The notes beneath the pieces are model-generated. The model saw nothing but the letters and a program-made list of their open reading frames with translations, was not told the DNA's origin and searched no databases. Of a stretch of 39,724 bases of DNA, positions 1 to 7,265 are shown piece by piece. The position numbers were made by a program, and so were the translations under genes. The DNA is from Oscillospiraceae bacterium (GTDB lineage: Bacteria; Bacillota; Clostridia; Oscillospirales; UBA929). Each line of letters begins with the position of its first letter. Position 1 is the stretch's first letter. The stretch is taken from positions 1 to 39,724 of the forward strand of contig JAIRTA010000020.1 of NCBI GenBank assembly GCA_031255175.1. Reading direction: 5' to 3'.

Positions 1-417
1 CCAGGTGATCTCCGAGGCGGCCGAATCGCCCCGGTCGTTCCAAACCGTGACCTGCCAGTGGTAGCGGGTGCGTTTTGCCAGGGCCGCGCCCGCGTAATAC
101 ACATTGACCGACGCATCGCTTGGCACCTTGCCCGAGTCCCAGACCATGCCGCCGGCGAGCGTCGGGTCCGTGGCGACGACGATCTGATAGGCTGTCTGTT
201 TCATGTTGTAGGCGTCGGTCTCCATCTGCCAGGAGAAGCGGGGGGTAAAATCATCTATGCCCAGAGGGGTGACGGTATTTTCTGTCTTCAGGGCAACGAC
301 AGAGAACGTACCGGCCCCGGAGGGCTCGGCGACCGCGGCGGTGAACACGCTGACCTGGAAAAGCAGCGTCAGCGTCAAGAGGAGGGACGCAAAGCGTTTG
401 ACGTGGGTTCTTTGCAT
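1..417 (-). CDS. Secreted alpha-L-rhamnosidase (GH78), N-terminal part only
   Basis: The reading frame is open from an ATG at 417 to the left edge, so only the first 139 codons are present. The ORF track misses it because it has no stop inside the window. The product starts with a basic, hydrophobic signal peptide (MQRTHVKRFASLLLTLTLL). It continues into the typical N-terminal fibronectin-like domain of bacterial alpha-L-rhamnosidases: PLGIDDFTPRFSWQ, then QTAYQIVVATD, then VWDSGKV and YHWQVTVWND. The GH78 catalytic barrel would lie beyond the edge. A GAAAGGAAG ribosome binding site precedes the ATG. Family knowledge suggests release of terminal rhamnose from plant glycans or glycosides outside the cell. 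The domain call is good; the substrate is inferred. Confidence 0.85.
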   Translation of the reverse strand, partial: MQRTHVKRFASLLLTLTLLFQVSVFTAAVAEPSGAGTFSVVALKTENTVTPLGIDDFTPRFSWQMETDAYNMKQTAYQIVVATDPTLAGGMVWDSGKVPSDASVNVYYAGAALAKRTRYHWQVTVWNDRGDSAASEITW

Positions 418-828
418 GTGGGCGCACTTCCTTTCAAAATTATGGCTTTTTACTATGAATTTGCTTTCGGTGGCGGACCGCATCAGACCCCCTTTTATTA
501 TGTGGCCCGCCACGTACAAAGTAAATGAAAAAAAGTAAACAGTTTTCATGTAAAATAGTGCAGATCCATCGACAGTCAAACAATATTCCATTTTTTTCAT
601 TTTCTGGCCGGCGCAAAACCACTATTTTCAACATTCTTCCTTTTCCGCGGCAGACCCGGCGCCGCCTTGATTTTTTTCGTTTTCATATTTACACGCGCAC
701 AGATCCATGATAAAATATCCCCGCGTTGTCCTATGAAATGTGAAAAATTTCCATTCTAATTTTGAAGACGCGAAGAGAATTCGATTCACAGAAGTAGATT
801 CACGTCGAGAAAGAGAGGGGTTCCTGTT
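418..828. other. Divergent intergenic region, AT-richer than its surroundings
   Basis: About 410 bases separate the rhamnosidase gene (leftward) from the transglutaminase gene (rightward). The small ORFs listed here have no ribosome binding site and no recognisable product. The stretch is clearly richer in A and T than the flanking genes. The only element I can support is the promoter listed at 688-716; no leftward promoter stood out. Confidence 0.6.
688..716 (+). promoter_or_regulatory. Sigma-A-type promoter of the transglutaminase gene
   Basis: TTTACA and TAAAAT are separated by exactly 17 bases. The -10 box lies about 110 bases upstream of the TTG start at 829. Each box differs from consensus at one position. 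Confidence 0.6.
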
Positions 829-2070
829 TTGCTGCGCAGACATTATCTTGCCCGCGCACTCTGTTTGTGCCTTCTTCTGACTGTCTGTCTCGTCCCTCTG
901 TCATGGGCCGCACCGGCGCCCGCGCGCCTTCCGGCGACGGCGGAGGAGGCGTTGCTGGCCGGTCTCGAATCCGTTGAGGGAGAGATCGATCTATCTTCGT
1001 TCCGGGTCCCCATCTCCGGCGTCGGCTCCCTTTTTGAGCGCGTCGCAAACACACATCCGGAACTGTTTTATTTGGGCGGCGGCTACAGCTACAAGTATAA
1101 AAACGGGTATATCGTCGCCCTCAAGCCCGTCTACACAGCCTCCAAAGAGGTGATTGAGGCGCGCCGGCCGGTGTTTGCCCAGGCCGTCGCCAAGGCCTTC
1201 GCGGCCGTGCCCAAAAACGTGTCGCCGGCCGAACAGGTGCTGGCCGTCAACGACTATCTTGTGAGCCACATCTCCTATGACTTGACCTACGCCGCCCGCA
1301 ATGCTTACGACGCGCTGGTGAACCGGACGGCGGTTTGCGAGGGGTACAGCCTCGCTTTCGGGCTGCTGATGAGCCGCCTCGGCATCGAGTGGCGGCTTGT
1401 TTCCAGCGCCAAGATGAGTCACGCGTGGAACATGGTGAAGCTGAACGGCGCGTGGTACCATGTGGACGTGACCTGGAACGACCCGATTGTCAAGCGCGAC
1501 GCGCGATTTTCCGATATGCTCGGGCGCGTACGCCACGACTACCTGCTGATCCCGGACAGCGTGATCAGCGACGCCGCCCACGGCCACACCGGTTGGTCGC
1601 CGGACGCGCCCAAGGCCACCGGCACGGCCTATGTAAACGCCTTCTGGCTCAACGTCACAACAGAGATCATCCACGAGGCCGGGAAATGGTATTATATCCC
1701 AGCGTCAAACGGCCTGACGCACACCATCAAGGCGTACGATTTCCGCACCGGCTCGTCCGAGGTTGTCCACACGATCTCGGCGCGCTGGAACGCCCGGGGG
1801 CGCAACACCTTCTGGGGGCGGACACCCTATCTCGCCCGGCATGGGGATCGGCTCCTCTACAACACGCCCGACCGCGTCTTCAGCCTCCGCTTCGACGGGA
1901 CGGACCTCCGGGAAGTCCTGGCGGAGTCTCTCACCGGGCTGAACGCGATCTACGAAATGGCCGTCCGAGACGATGTCCTGCACTACCGCGTGTCGGCGGC
2001 GCCTCAGGCGGCCGACGTCACCGAAAAACGTTCGGCGCTCATCGGCCCCCCGGCCGGAGGGGCTCAGTAG
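829..2070 (+). CDS. Secreted transglutaminase-like domain protein
   Basis: This 413-aa product starts at a TTG preceded at good distance by GAGAGGGG. An N-terminal signal peptide or anchor (ALCLCLLLTVCLVPLSWA) sends it out of the cell. The central part (about residues 130-220) is a transglutaminase/protease-like fold with the full Cys-His-Asp triad visible: Cys170 in AVCEGYS, His198 in MSHAWN and Asp213 in WYHVDVTWND. Such Firmicute proteins act on cell-surface peptides or proteins, as cross-linkers or cysteine peptidases. The C-terminal 170 residues look like a beta-rich region of unknown role. It has its own promoter and is followed by a hairpin at 2203-2240, so it is probably monocistronic. 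The exact reaction is unknown. Confidence 0.82.
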   Translation: MLRRHYLARALCLCLLLTVCLVPLSWAAPAPARLPATAEEALLAGLESVEGEIDLSSFRVPISGVGSLFERVANTHPELFYLGGGYSYKYKNGYIVALKPVYTASKEVIEARRPVFAQAVAKAFAAVPKNVSPAEQVLAVNDYLVSHISYDLTYAARNAYDALVNRTAVCEGYSLAFGLLMSRLGIEWRLVSSAKMSHAWNMVKLNGAWYHVDVTWNDPIVKRDARFSDMLGRVRHDYLLIPDSVISDAAHGHTGWSPDAPKATGTAYVNAFWLNVTTEIIHEAGKWYYIPASNGLTHTIKAYDFRTGSSEVVHTISARWNARGRNTFWGRTPYLARHGDRLLYNTPDRVFSLRFDGTDLREVLAESLTGLNAIYEMAVRDDVLHYRVSAAPQAADVTEKRSALIGPPAGGAQ

Positions 2071-2202
2071 AAGGAATTGTCTCCCTATGACAGGAGGCGC
2101 TCCCCTGCCGGGAAAGCCGTTTTTTACAAATCGATCTCCTGTATGACGAAAGATACGAAAAGCGAAGCCGATATTCGAAGCAATGGTATATTTTACCTGT
2201 AT

Positions 2203-2240
2203 AAAGCCGTCCGACTTTCACAGATCGGATGGCTTTTCTC
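2203..2240 (+). terminator. Rho-independent terminator after the transglutaminase gene
   Basis: A 12-bp stem (AAAGCCGTCCGA with TCGGATGGCTTT, one G-T pair) and a 10-base loop are followed by TCTC. It lies 130 bases after the stop codon. The T-run is short, so termination efficiency is uncertain. Confidence 0.55.
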
Positions 2241-2347
2241 ATTGTCAAATCCGCAGACCCGCGTGCAGGGGTCCTACTCGCGCTATGCGGCGGGCGGTCA
2301 CGCGGTGACTGCCCGCCGTCCGTGCGCTCATATCCTGCGCGGCGTTG

Positions 2348-2376
2348 TTGACATTAACGAAAAAATGGTGTATAAT
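2348..2376 (+). promoter_or_regulatory. Perfect-consensus sigma-A promoter of the ABC exporter
   Basis: TTGACA, 17 bases, TATAAT, with no deviation from consensus. Transcription would start near 2383, about 255 bases before the ATPase start codon. Confidence 0.85.
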
Positions 2377-2637
2377 ATGGTTTAAGTGCCAAAAGTCTCG
2401 CCTGCCGCCGGCCGGCGTTTTATTCGCCCACAGCCGCCGTTCCACATGGCAATCCGCGTGAGGGTCCCGACCACAAAAAGCCCCGCGAATATATCCGGCA
2501 TTCGCCCTCGCCCGCCGGGCAAACCCGGCCAAAACCCCAAATGTTTTTGCTGCATATTCCGAAAATCAACCCGGCATTCGGCAGACGCTTTTTGGGCACT
2601 CAAATCATATTATAAGAATGAACAACAGGAGGAAGTA

Positions 2638-3546
2638 ATGCTGCAACCGATTCTGCAAACTCATGGGCTGACGAAGAAGTACAAAGAATTCACCGCGCTC
2701 AACAATGTCTCTCTGACGCTGCGGCAGGGCGATATTTACGGTCTTGTCGGGCGAAACGGCGCGGGCAAAACAACCTTTTTCAAATGTGTGATGGGGTTGG
2801 CAAAACCAACGGGCGGGACCGTCGCCATCGACGGAAAGACGTCCAATTTGAACGCGGCGCGGCGGCGGATGGGGTTTATGATCAACCCCTCGTTTTTCCC
2901 GTATCTCGACCCAAGAGAAAACTTAAAATACGCCTGCCACGTGAAGGGCATACAGACGCGGGGCGAGGTGGAACGGCTGTTGAAACTCGTCGGGCTGTCT
3001 GATGTAAAAAAACCCTTCAAGTCTTTTTCTATGGGCATGAAGCAGCGGCTGGGGATAGCCGGGGCCCTGTTGGGCTCACCCCCCGTTGTGGTGCTGGACG
3101 AGCCGATCAACGGCCTCGACCCGCAGGGCATTGCCGACATACGGGCGGTCATCAAATCCGCCCAAGAGCAGACCGGCGCGACCCTCATCGTCTCCTCGCA
3201 CATCTTGAGCGAGCTTGACCTGGTGGCGACCCGCTTCGGTTTTATCGAACAGGGCGTGCTGCTCAAAGAGATCACGCACAAAGATCTGCACGATCACACA
3301 AAAAAATCCCTCATAATAGAGGTAAACGACGCGCAAAAGGCGGCGGCGGTCCTGCAAGCCGGAGTCGGCGCCGCGGGCACGGTGACAAGCGACGGCCGGC
3401 TGATATTGGAGTCCCACCTGAACGAACCGCACCAGATTGCCCGCGCGCTGATAAACGGCGGTATTGAGCTCTACGATCTGCACCGCCAGGAAACCACACT
3501 GGAAGAATATTTTATGCGGCTGATCGGAGGTGGGCAGGATGCTTAA
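2638..3546 (+). CDS. ABC transporter ATP-binding protein (BcrA/CcmA-like)
   Basis: This 302-aa ATPase powers the membrane protein encoded directly downstream. The ATG at 2638 follows AACAGGAGGAAGTA, a strong ribosome binding site; the longer frame in the ORF track is leader. Visible motifs are Walker A GRNGAGKT (38-45), signature SMGMKQR (131-137) and Walker B VVVLDEP (about 150-156), followed by the SSHILSELD region with the switch histidine. The C-terminal 90 residues resemble the extension of the drug and lantibiotic-immunity exporter family (BcrA, CcmA class). The gene overlaps the permease gene by 8 bases, implying coupled translation. The substrate cannot be inferred; no histidine kinase, GntR regulator or peptide gene is adjacent. 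Confidence 0.9.
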   Translation: MLQPILQTHGLTKKYKEFTALNNVSLTLRQGDIYGLVGRNGAGKTTFFKCVMGLAKPTGGTVAIDGKTSNLNAARRRMGFMINPSFFPYLDPRENLKYACHVKGIQTRGEVERLLKLVGLSDVKKPFKSFSMGMKQRLGIAGALLGSPPVVVLDEPINGLDPQGIADIRAVIKSAQEQTGATLIVSSHILSELDLVATRFGFIEQGVLLKEITHKDLHDHTKKSLIIEVNDAQKAAAVLQAGVGAAGTVTSDGRLILESHLNEPHQIARALINGGIELYDLHRQETTLEEYFMRLIGGGQDA

Positions 3547-4285
3547 ATATATTCACGGTGAGATCTACCGGCTGCTTCACAAGAAGAGCATGTATATCTA
3601 TTTTTCGGTGTTGGCGCTCGGCTATTTCTTTCTGACTCTTGTCCGTTCGAGCGGGTTGTCGACAGGGGCCATTGTCAACGACGCGTTGAACTTGTTTATG
3701 ATTTTGTCCGTACTGACCGGCGGCTTTTTGTTCTCAGCCGTCTATACCGACGACCTCAACGCGAAAAACTTGATTATGCTTGTGGGCTTCGGCATGAGCA
3801 AAGTCAAAATCGTGCTCTCTAAGTTTATTTTAATGACACTGTCCAGCGCGGTCGTTTGGGTGCTCATACCTCTGTATATATGCTTTGTTCACGCCGTGAT
3901 GGGCCGGCCTGCCTCGGCGGAGATCATCACGACGCTCTACACCTCCGCGATGCCGCACTTTTTGAAGATCGTTGCTTTTGCCGCCGTGTCCGGCTTTGTT
4001 GTCTATGGCTCACAGCGGCCGACTTTTTCTATGGTGGCCTTTCTCCTGCTGATCCTTGGCGTTGTGAGCAATTTATTGACAACCGCGGCCAATTTGGAGT
4101 TTGTCAATTCCATCGCTCCGAACTTCATCGACCATCTGATGAGCGGCATCGCGCCCCGGATCCTTGCCGGAGTCATGGTGGGCGGATCTTCCTGGCTGCT
4201 CCCCCTGCTTGAGTACGTCATATACACCGCCGCCGCGCTCGTCTTGTCTATGTTGGCCTTCCTCAAAAAAGAGATGGAATTCTAA
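3539..4285 (+). CDS. ABC transporter permease, six membrane segments
   Basis: This 248-aa integral membrane protein is the partner of the upstream ATPase. The ATG at 3539 has GGAGG eight bases upstream and lies inside the end of the ATPase gene; the GTG nine bases earlier would overlap that ribosome binding site. About six hydrophobic segments can be seen, for example YFSVLALGYFFLTLV, FMILSVLTGGFLF and YVIYTAAALVLSMLAFL. The length and the start with a short cytoplasmic basic stretch fit ABC-2 type permeases of the bacitracin/lantibiotic-resistance kind. The gene ends just before a bidirectional terminator, so the exporter is a two-gene unit. Function in efflux is a family-level inference. 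Confidence 0.82.
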   Translation: MLKYIHGEIYRLLHKKSMYIYFSVLALGYFFLTLVRSSGLSTGAIVNDALNLFMILSVLTGGFLFSAVYTDDLNAKNLIMLVGFGMSKVKIVLSKFILMTLSSAVVWVLIPLYICFVHAVMGRPASAEIITTLYTSAMPHFLKIVAFAAVSGFVVYGSQRPTFSMVAFLLLILGVVSNLLTTAANLEFVNSIAPNFIDHLMSGIAPRILAGVMVGGSSWLLPLLEYVIYTAAALVLSMLAFLKKEMEF

Positions 4286-4296
4286 GTTTTACGCAT

Positions 4297-4340
4297 ATAA
4301 AATTGGGGTGTCGGACATGCGTCCGGCCCCCCAATTTTAT
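4297..4340. terminator. Bidirectional terminator between the ABC operon and nrdG
   Basis: ATAAAATTGGGG and CCCCAATTTTAT form perfect 12-bp arms, with a second inner stem (GTCGGAC/GTCCGGC) around ATGC. The AT-rich outer arms give a U-rich 3' side in both directions. It lies between two converging genes. Confidence 0.85.
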
Positions 4341-4346
4341 GGCCTT

Positions 4347-4856
4347 TTATGTCTCCCAAAGGACGATCTCTCCGGCGGCCAGGCTCTTCGGGACGTCGAT
4401 CAGGCGCTGGTTGGCGCTGCCGCGAAACCGCAGGCGGTAGCTGCGCTCGTCCCGGTGATAGCGTCCGTCCACCAGGACATCCGTTTCGGCCAGCAGCCGG
4501 TTCCAGGCCGGGTCCTCCGCCGCACGCAGTTCTTCCCAGGTGTAACCCGTATATGTCCAGACGTCCAGCCCCGACGCGCGCGCCGGCCGGGCCAGCGCCG
4601 CCAGCGCGTCCGCCTGCAAAAACGGTTCGCCGCCCGAGAAGGTCACACCCCGCAGCAGCGCGTCCGCCTTCATCTCCGCCAGCATCGTCTCCGGCTCCGC
4701 CTCCTCGCCGCCGTCCGGCGGCCAGGTGTGCGGGTTGTGGCAGCCCTCGCAGCGGTGGGGGCACCCCTGCGTAAAAATGACATAGCGAAGCCCGGGGCCG
4801 TCTACAATAGACTCCCGCAGCCGTCCGGCTATGCGCAGCCCGACCGCCTCTCGCAA
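4347..4856 (-). CDS. nrdG: Anaerobic ribonucleotide reductase activating protein (radical SAM)
   Basis: NrdG uses S-adenosylmethionine and a 4Fe-4S cluster to create the glycyl radical on the anaerobic ribonucleoside-triphosphate reductase NrdD. The radical SAM cluster motif CPHRCEGC is at residues 32-39, after the family signature ESIVDGPGLRYVIFTQG. VTFSGGEPFLQ and WTYTGYTWEEL follow, as in NrdG. I chose the TTG at 4856 (169 aa, normal length) because GGAGGGGG lies seven bases upstream; the ORF track extends to 4946 without homology. No nrdD gene is in the window, so activator and reductase are apparently unlinked. It is the last gene of a minus-strand series. NrdG fits best, but other small activases are possible. 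Confidence 0.85.
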   Translation of the reverse strand: MREAVGLRIAGRLRESIVDGPGLRYVIFTQGCPHRCEGCHNPHTWPPDGGEEAEPETMLAEMKADALLRGVTFSGGEPFLQADALAALARPARASGLDVWTYTGYTWEELRAAEDPAWNRLLAETDVLVDGRYHRDERSYRLRFRGSANQRLIDVPKSLAAGEIVLWET

Positions 4857-4949
4857 CCCGCGTCCCCCCTCCGGGCCACGGTCGCCGGGCGGCGAACGCC
4901 TCACGGCGGCCGCCTGCCTGACAACCGGGCCATGTGAAAACCGCAATCT

Positions 4950-5435
4950 TTATCGCAAAATGGCCAGCACGATCCCGTAACAGACGGAAGCGGCCACACC
5001 GAAGACAATGACCGGGCCGGCCACGGTGAACAGACGGGCGCCGGTGCCGAGCACAAGGCCCTCACTGCGAAACTCCATAGCGGGCGACACGATGGCGTTC
5101 GCAAAGCCGGTGACGGGCACGAGGGTGCCGGCGCCGGCAAAACGGGACAGCTTGTCGTAGACGCCGAGGCCGGTGAGCAGCGCGCCCAAAAAGATGAGGG
5201 TGACGGAGGCGGCGGCGCCGGCCTCCTCCTCCGAAAGGCCCAGACTCCCATACAGCGCGAGCAGGCCCTGCCCCCCCGCACAAATCAGACCGCCCGCGAC
5301 AAAGGCGCAGGCCGTGTTTTTGAAAATCGGCGACCGCGGGCTCCGCCGCTCCACCAGGCGCGCGTATTCTTTATTGGAAATATTTGTCAAAATCGTCCCC
5401 CGTTTCGCGTTGTGTGGGGTGTCTGGGTCGTGCAT
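4950..5435 (-). CDS. spoVAC: Stage V sporulation protein AC, inner-membrane channel subunit
   Basis: SpoVAC belongs to the SpoVA complex that moves dipicolinic acid into the forespore and releases it at germination; in Bacillus it behaves as a mechanosensitive channel. The 161-aa product shows the family hallmarks: FVAGGLICAGGQ, LLTGLGVYDKLSRFAGAGT, PVTGFANAIVSPAMEFRSEG and a hydrophobic C-terminus, with four or five membrane segments. The length and the SEGLVLGTGA stretch favour SpoVAC over its paralogue SpoVAE. The ATG at 5435 has AGGGG at nine bases; a TTG at 5390 would also keep all conserved sequence. spoVAD and spoVAE, usually adjacent, are absent on both sides. Confidence 0.88.
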   Translation of the reverse strand: MHDPDTPHNAKRGTILTNISNKEYARLVERRSPRSPIFKNTACAFVAGGLICAGGQGLLALYGSLGLSEEEAGAAASVTLIFLGALLTGLGVYDKLSRFAGAGTLVPVTGFANAIVSPAMEFRSEGLVLGTGARLFTVAGPVIVFGVAASVCYGIVLAILR

Positions 5436-5515
5436 ATAAGTGCGCCCCTGCGGACACCCGTTTCATTTTGCGCGAAACGGAGCGCATTGATACGCGCCGC
5501 GCGTGAACGGGCGGA

Positions 5516-6013
5516 TTATAAAACGCGCTCGTAGTAGGCGTAAAAAAAGTCTGTGTCTTCGTAGCGTTCCGTCTCCGTCCGCGAGACGAGGCGCCAGTCC
5601 GGGGCGCTGTCCAGGTTGGGGAAGAAGACGTCGGCCGGCCCAAGATCGGCTTCGATCTTTGTAATATGGGCCGCCCGGCAGTGCGGAAGCAACAGCTCGT
5701 AGACAGACTGCCCGCCGATTACAAAGATCTCACCGCCCTCCGGTGCGCGCAACGCCAGCAGCTCGGGGAGCGACACCGCCTCCGCGCCCGGCAGCGGACG
5801 CTCCGGTGTGCGGGTGAGGACCAGATTGCGGCGGCCCGGCAGGCCCCGCCCGCCCGGCAGCGACTGAAACGTGCGGCGGCCCATGACCACCGTATGCCCA
5901 AACGTCAGCGCCTTAAACCGGCGCAAGTCGGGCGGCAGAGGCCGCAGCAGGCCGCCGTTTCGCCCGATCCCCCAGCGCCGGTCCACCGCGGCGACCGCTG
6001 TCATGTTCGTCAC
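5516..6013 (-). CDS. folA: Dihydrofolate reductase
   Basis: DHFR regenerates tetrahydrofolate with NADPH. It is the natural partner of ThyA, whose reaction oxidises the cofactor to dihydrofolate. The 165-aa product has the whole family pattern: AVDRRWGIGRNG, LPPDLRRFKALT, VVMGRRTFQSLP, GRRNLVLTR and the C-terminal IFVIGGQSVYE. I start it at GTG 6013 because AAGGAG lies six bases upstream; ATG 6004 is the alternative. The ORF-track extension to 6124 runs through the tandem repeats upstream and is not protein-like. It follows thyA on the same strand but is separated from it by about 200 bases of repeats. Confidence 0.93.
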   Translation of the reverse strand: MTNMTAVAAVDRRWGIGRNGGLLRPLPPDLRRFKALTFGHTVVMGRRTFQSLPGGRGLPGRRNLVLTRTPERPLPGAEAVSLPELLALRAPEGGEIFVIGGQSVYELLLPHCRAAHITKIEADLGPADVFFPNLDSAPDWRLVSRTETERYEDTDFFYAYYERVL

Positions 6014-6035
6014 ATTTTGCTCCTTCCCGCTCCCG

Positions 6036-6206
6036 CGCGTGTTGTCTGGCGTTGGTGGGCGCGCACATGGGGTGCGGCCGTACACCCGCGTCCCGTGCGT
6101 GATGCCCGGCAACGGCGGGCGCACACATGGGTGCGCCCCTACATTTGCGTCCCGTGTGCGATGTCCGGCGCTGGTGGGCGCACATGGGTGCGGCCGTACA
6201 TGTTTT
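6036..6206. repeat. Three tandem copies of a ~60-bp repeat between thyA and folA
   Basis: The unit GCGCACATGGGTGCGGCCGT recurs with starts near 6061, 6121 and 6180 (period 59-60), along with the flanking TGYCYGGC and GCGTCCCGTG segments. Each copy contains an imperfect palindrome whose reverse strand reads TGTAGGGGCGCACCCATGTG. Nearly the same 27 bases occur again at 33652-33678. The copies are contiguous, with no unique spacers, so this is not a CRISPR array. Confidence 0.85.
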
Positions 6207-6217
6207 GCGGTATCCCG

Positions 6218-7048
6218 TCAGACCGCCACCGGGATGGCGCTGTCGAACGGGTGATAGACGTAATTGTCCAGCGTGAAGCTGTCTGTGGTGAACCGGTAAA
6301 AATCCGTCACGGACGGGTCCGTCCGCAGGGTGGGTGCGGGCAGCGGTTCCCTTCGAAGCAGCGTCTCCACCAGAGGCACGTGCCTGTCGTAGATGTGCGC
6401 GTCGGCTATCACGTGCAGAAGCGTCCCCGGCCGCAGCCCGGCGTCGGCGGCCAGCATGTGCAGGAGCAGCGCGTACTGGCAGACGTTCCAGTTGTTCGCG
6501 ACCAGCATGTCCTGCGAGCGCTGGTGGAGAATGGCCGAGAGCGCGCCGTCGTCCACATGGCAGGTGAGGCTGTAGGCGCAGGGGTAAAGCCGCATCTCGT
6601 GGAGGTCGGCGTGGTTGTAGAGGTTCGTGATCATGCGGCGGCTGGCCGGGTTGTGTTTGATGTCGTAACGGAGCCGGTCCACCTGGTCGAAGTCGCCCTC
6701 CGGATAGTGGTGGACGATGCCGAGCTGGTAGCCGTACGCCTTGCCGATGCTGCCGTTCTCGTCGGCCCAGGCGTCCCAGATCCGGCTTTTGAGGTCGCGG
6801 ACATTGTTTGACTTTTTCTGCCAGATCCACAGCAGTTCGTCGGCGGCCGAGCGCCAATATGTGCGCCGCAGCGTGAGGATCGGAAACTCCCGCGACAGGT
6901 CGTAGCGGTTGACAACGCCAAACAGCCGGACCGTGTGGGCCGGCGCGCCGTCCTCCCAGCGGGGGCGTACGTCCCGGCCGGTATCCCAAACGCCCTGCGT
7001 CAAAATGGCGCGGCAGTTGTCGATGAAGATCTCGTCGGCCAGGCTCAT
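6218..7048 (-). CDS. thyA: Thymidylate synthase, Bacillus ThyA type
   Basis: ThyA methylates dUMP to dTMP using methylene-tetrahydrofolate. The 276-aa product has TRWEDG-like start features (VRPRWEDGAPAHTV), KAYGYQLG, the phosphate-binding NPASRRM and the catalytic cysteine at 157 in LYPCAYS. The TPCVY-like context of this cysteine and the spacing follow the Bacillus subtilis ThyA (phage-related) subgroup, not the E. coli type with PPCH. It starts at ATG 7048 with GAGGAGGGG eight bases upstream and ends in the normal AV terminus (AIPVAV). folA lies downstream on the same strand, completing the thymidylate cycle. Confidence 0.94.
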   Translation of the reverse strand: MSLADEIFIDNCRAILTQGVWDTGRDVRPRWEDGAPAHTVRLFGVVNRYDLSREFPILTLRRTYWRSAADELLWIWQKKSNNVRDLKSRIWDAWADENGSIGKAYGYQLGIVHHYPEGDFDQVDRLRYDIKHNPASRRMITNLYNHADLHEMRLYPCAYSLTCHVDDGALSAILHQRSQDMLVANNWNVCQYALLLHMLAADAGLRPGTLLHVIADAHIYDRHVPLVETLLRREPLPAPTLRTDPSVTDFYRFTTDSFTLDNYVYHPFDSAIPVAV

Positions 7049-7130
7049 CGAAGGCCCCTCCTCGGAAAAGATCCGGCGCGGCCCCGCGGGGGCGCCCGGT
7101 TGGGATCCGGCGGGCCGCCGTCATACGGGG

Positions 7131-7265
7131 GTATGACGGCGGCTCTTAAGATTTTTCATATGCTGCGCGATGCGAAGCATCGTCACACCGAGGGTATGAC
7201 GGCGGCTGTTTAAGATTTTTCATGTGCTGCGCGATGCGGAGCATCGTCACACCGAGGGTATGACG
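7131..7265. repeat. Tandem 63/64-bp repeat covering the 3' end of the PBP gene
   Basis: Two nearly identical copies (7131-7193 and 7194-7257), starting GTATGACGGCGGCT and ending CGTCACACCGAGG, are followed by the first 8 bases of a third. Each carries a small stem GATGC-GAA/GGA-GCATC. The second copy supplies the stop codon and last residues of the penicillin-binding protein gene. The copies differ at only a few positions, suggesting recent duplication. Confidence 0.85.

Larger units (their letters stand above)
2071..2637 (+). other. Intergenic region with terminator, hairpin, strong promoter and long leader
   Basis: This stretch of about 570 bases holds no credible gene. In order it has a terminator-like hairpin (2203-2240), a second GC-rich hairpin without a T-run (GGCGGGC-GTCAC arms, 2289-2317), a perfect sigma-A promoter (2348-2376) and about 255 bases of leader before the ABC ATPase gene. 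The ORF-track extension of the ATPase to 2386 is only the open frame through this leader. The real start has AGGAGG at 2638. Confidence 0.6.

Noticed and set aside
2386-2637. N-terminal extension of the ABC ATPase as in the ORF track
   Set aside because: The extension has no ABC homology and lies in the leader; AGGAGG and ATG at 2631-2640 define the start.
6036-6206. CRISPR array
   Set aside because: Three copies of about 60 bp follow each other directly, with no unique spacers, and no cas genes are present.
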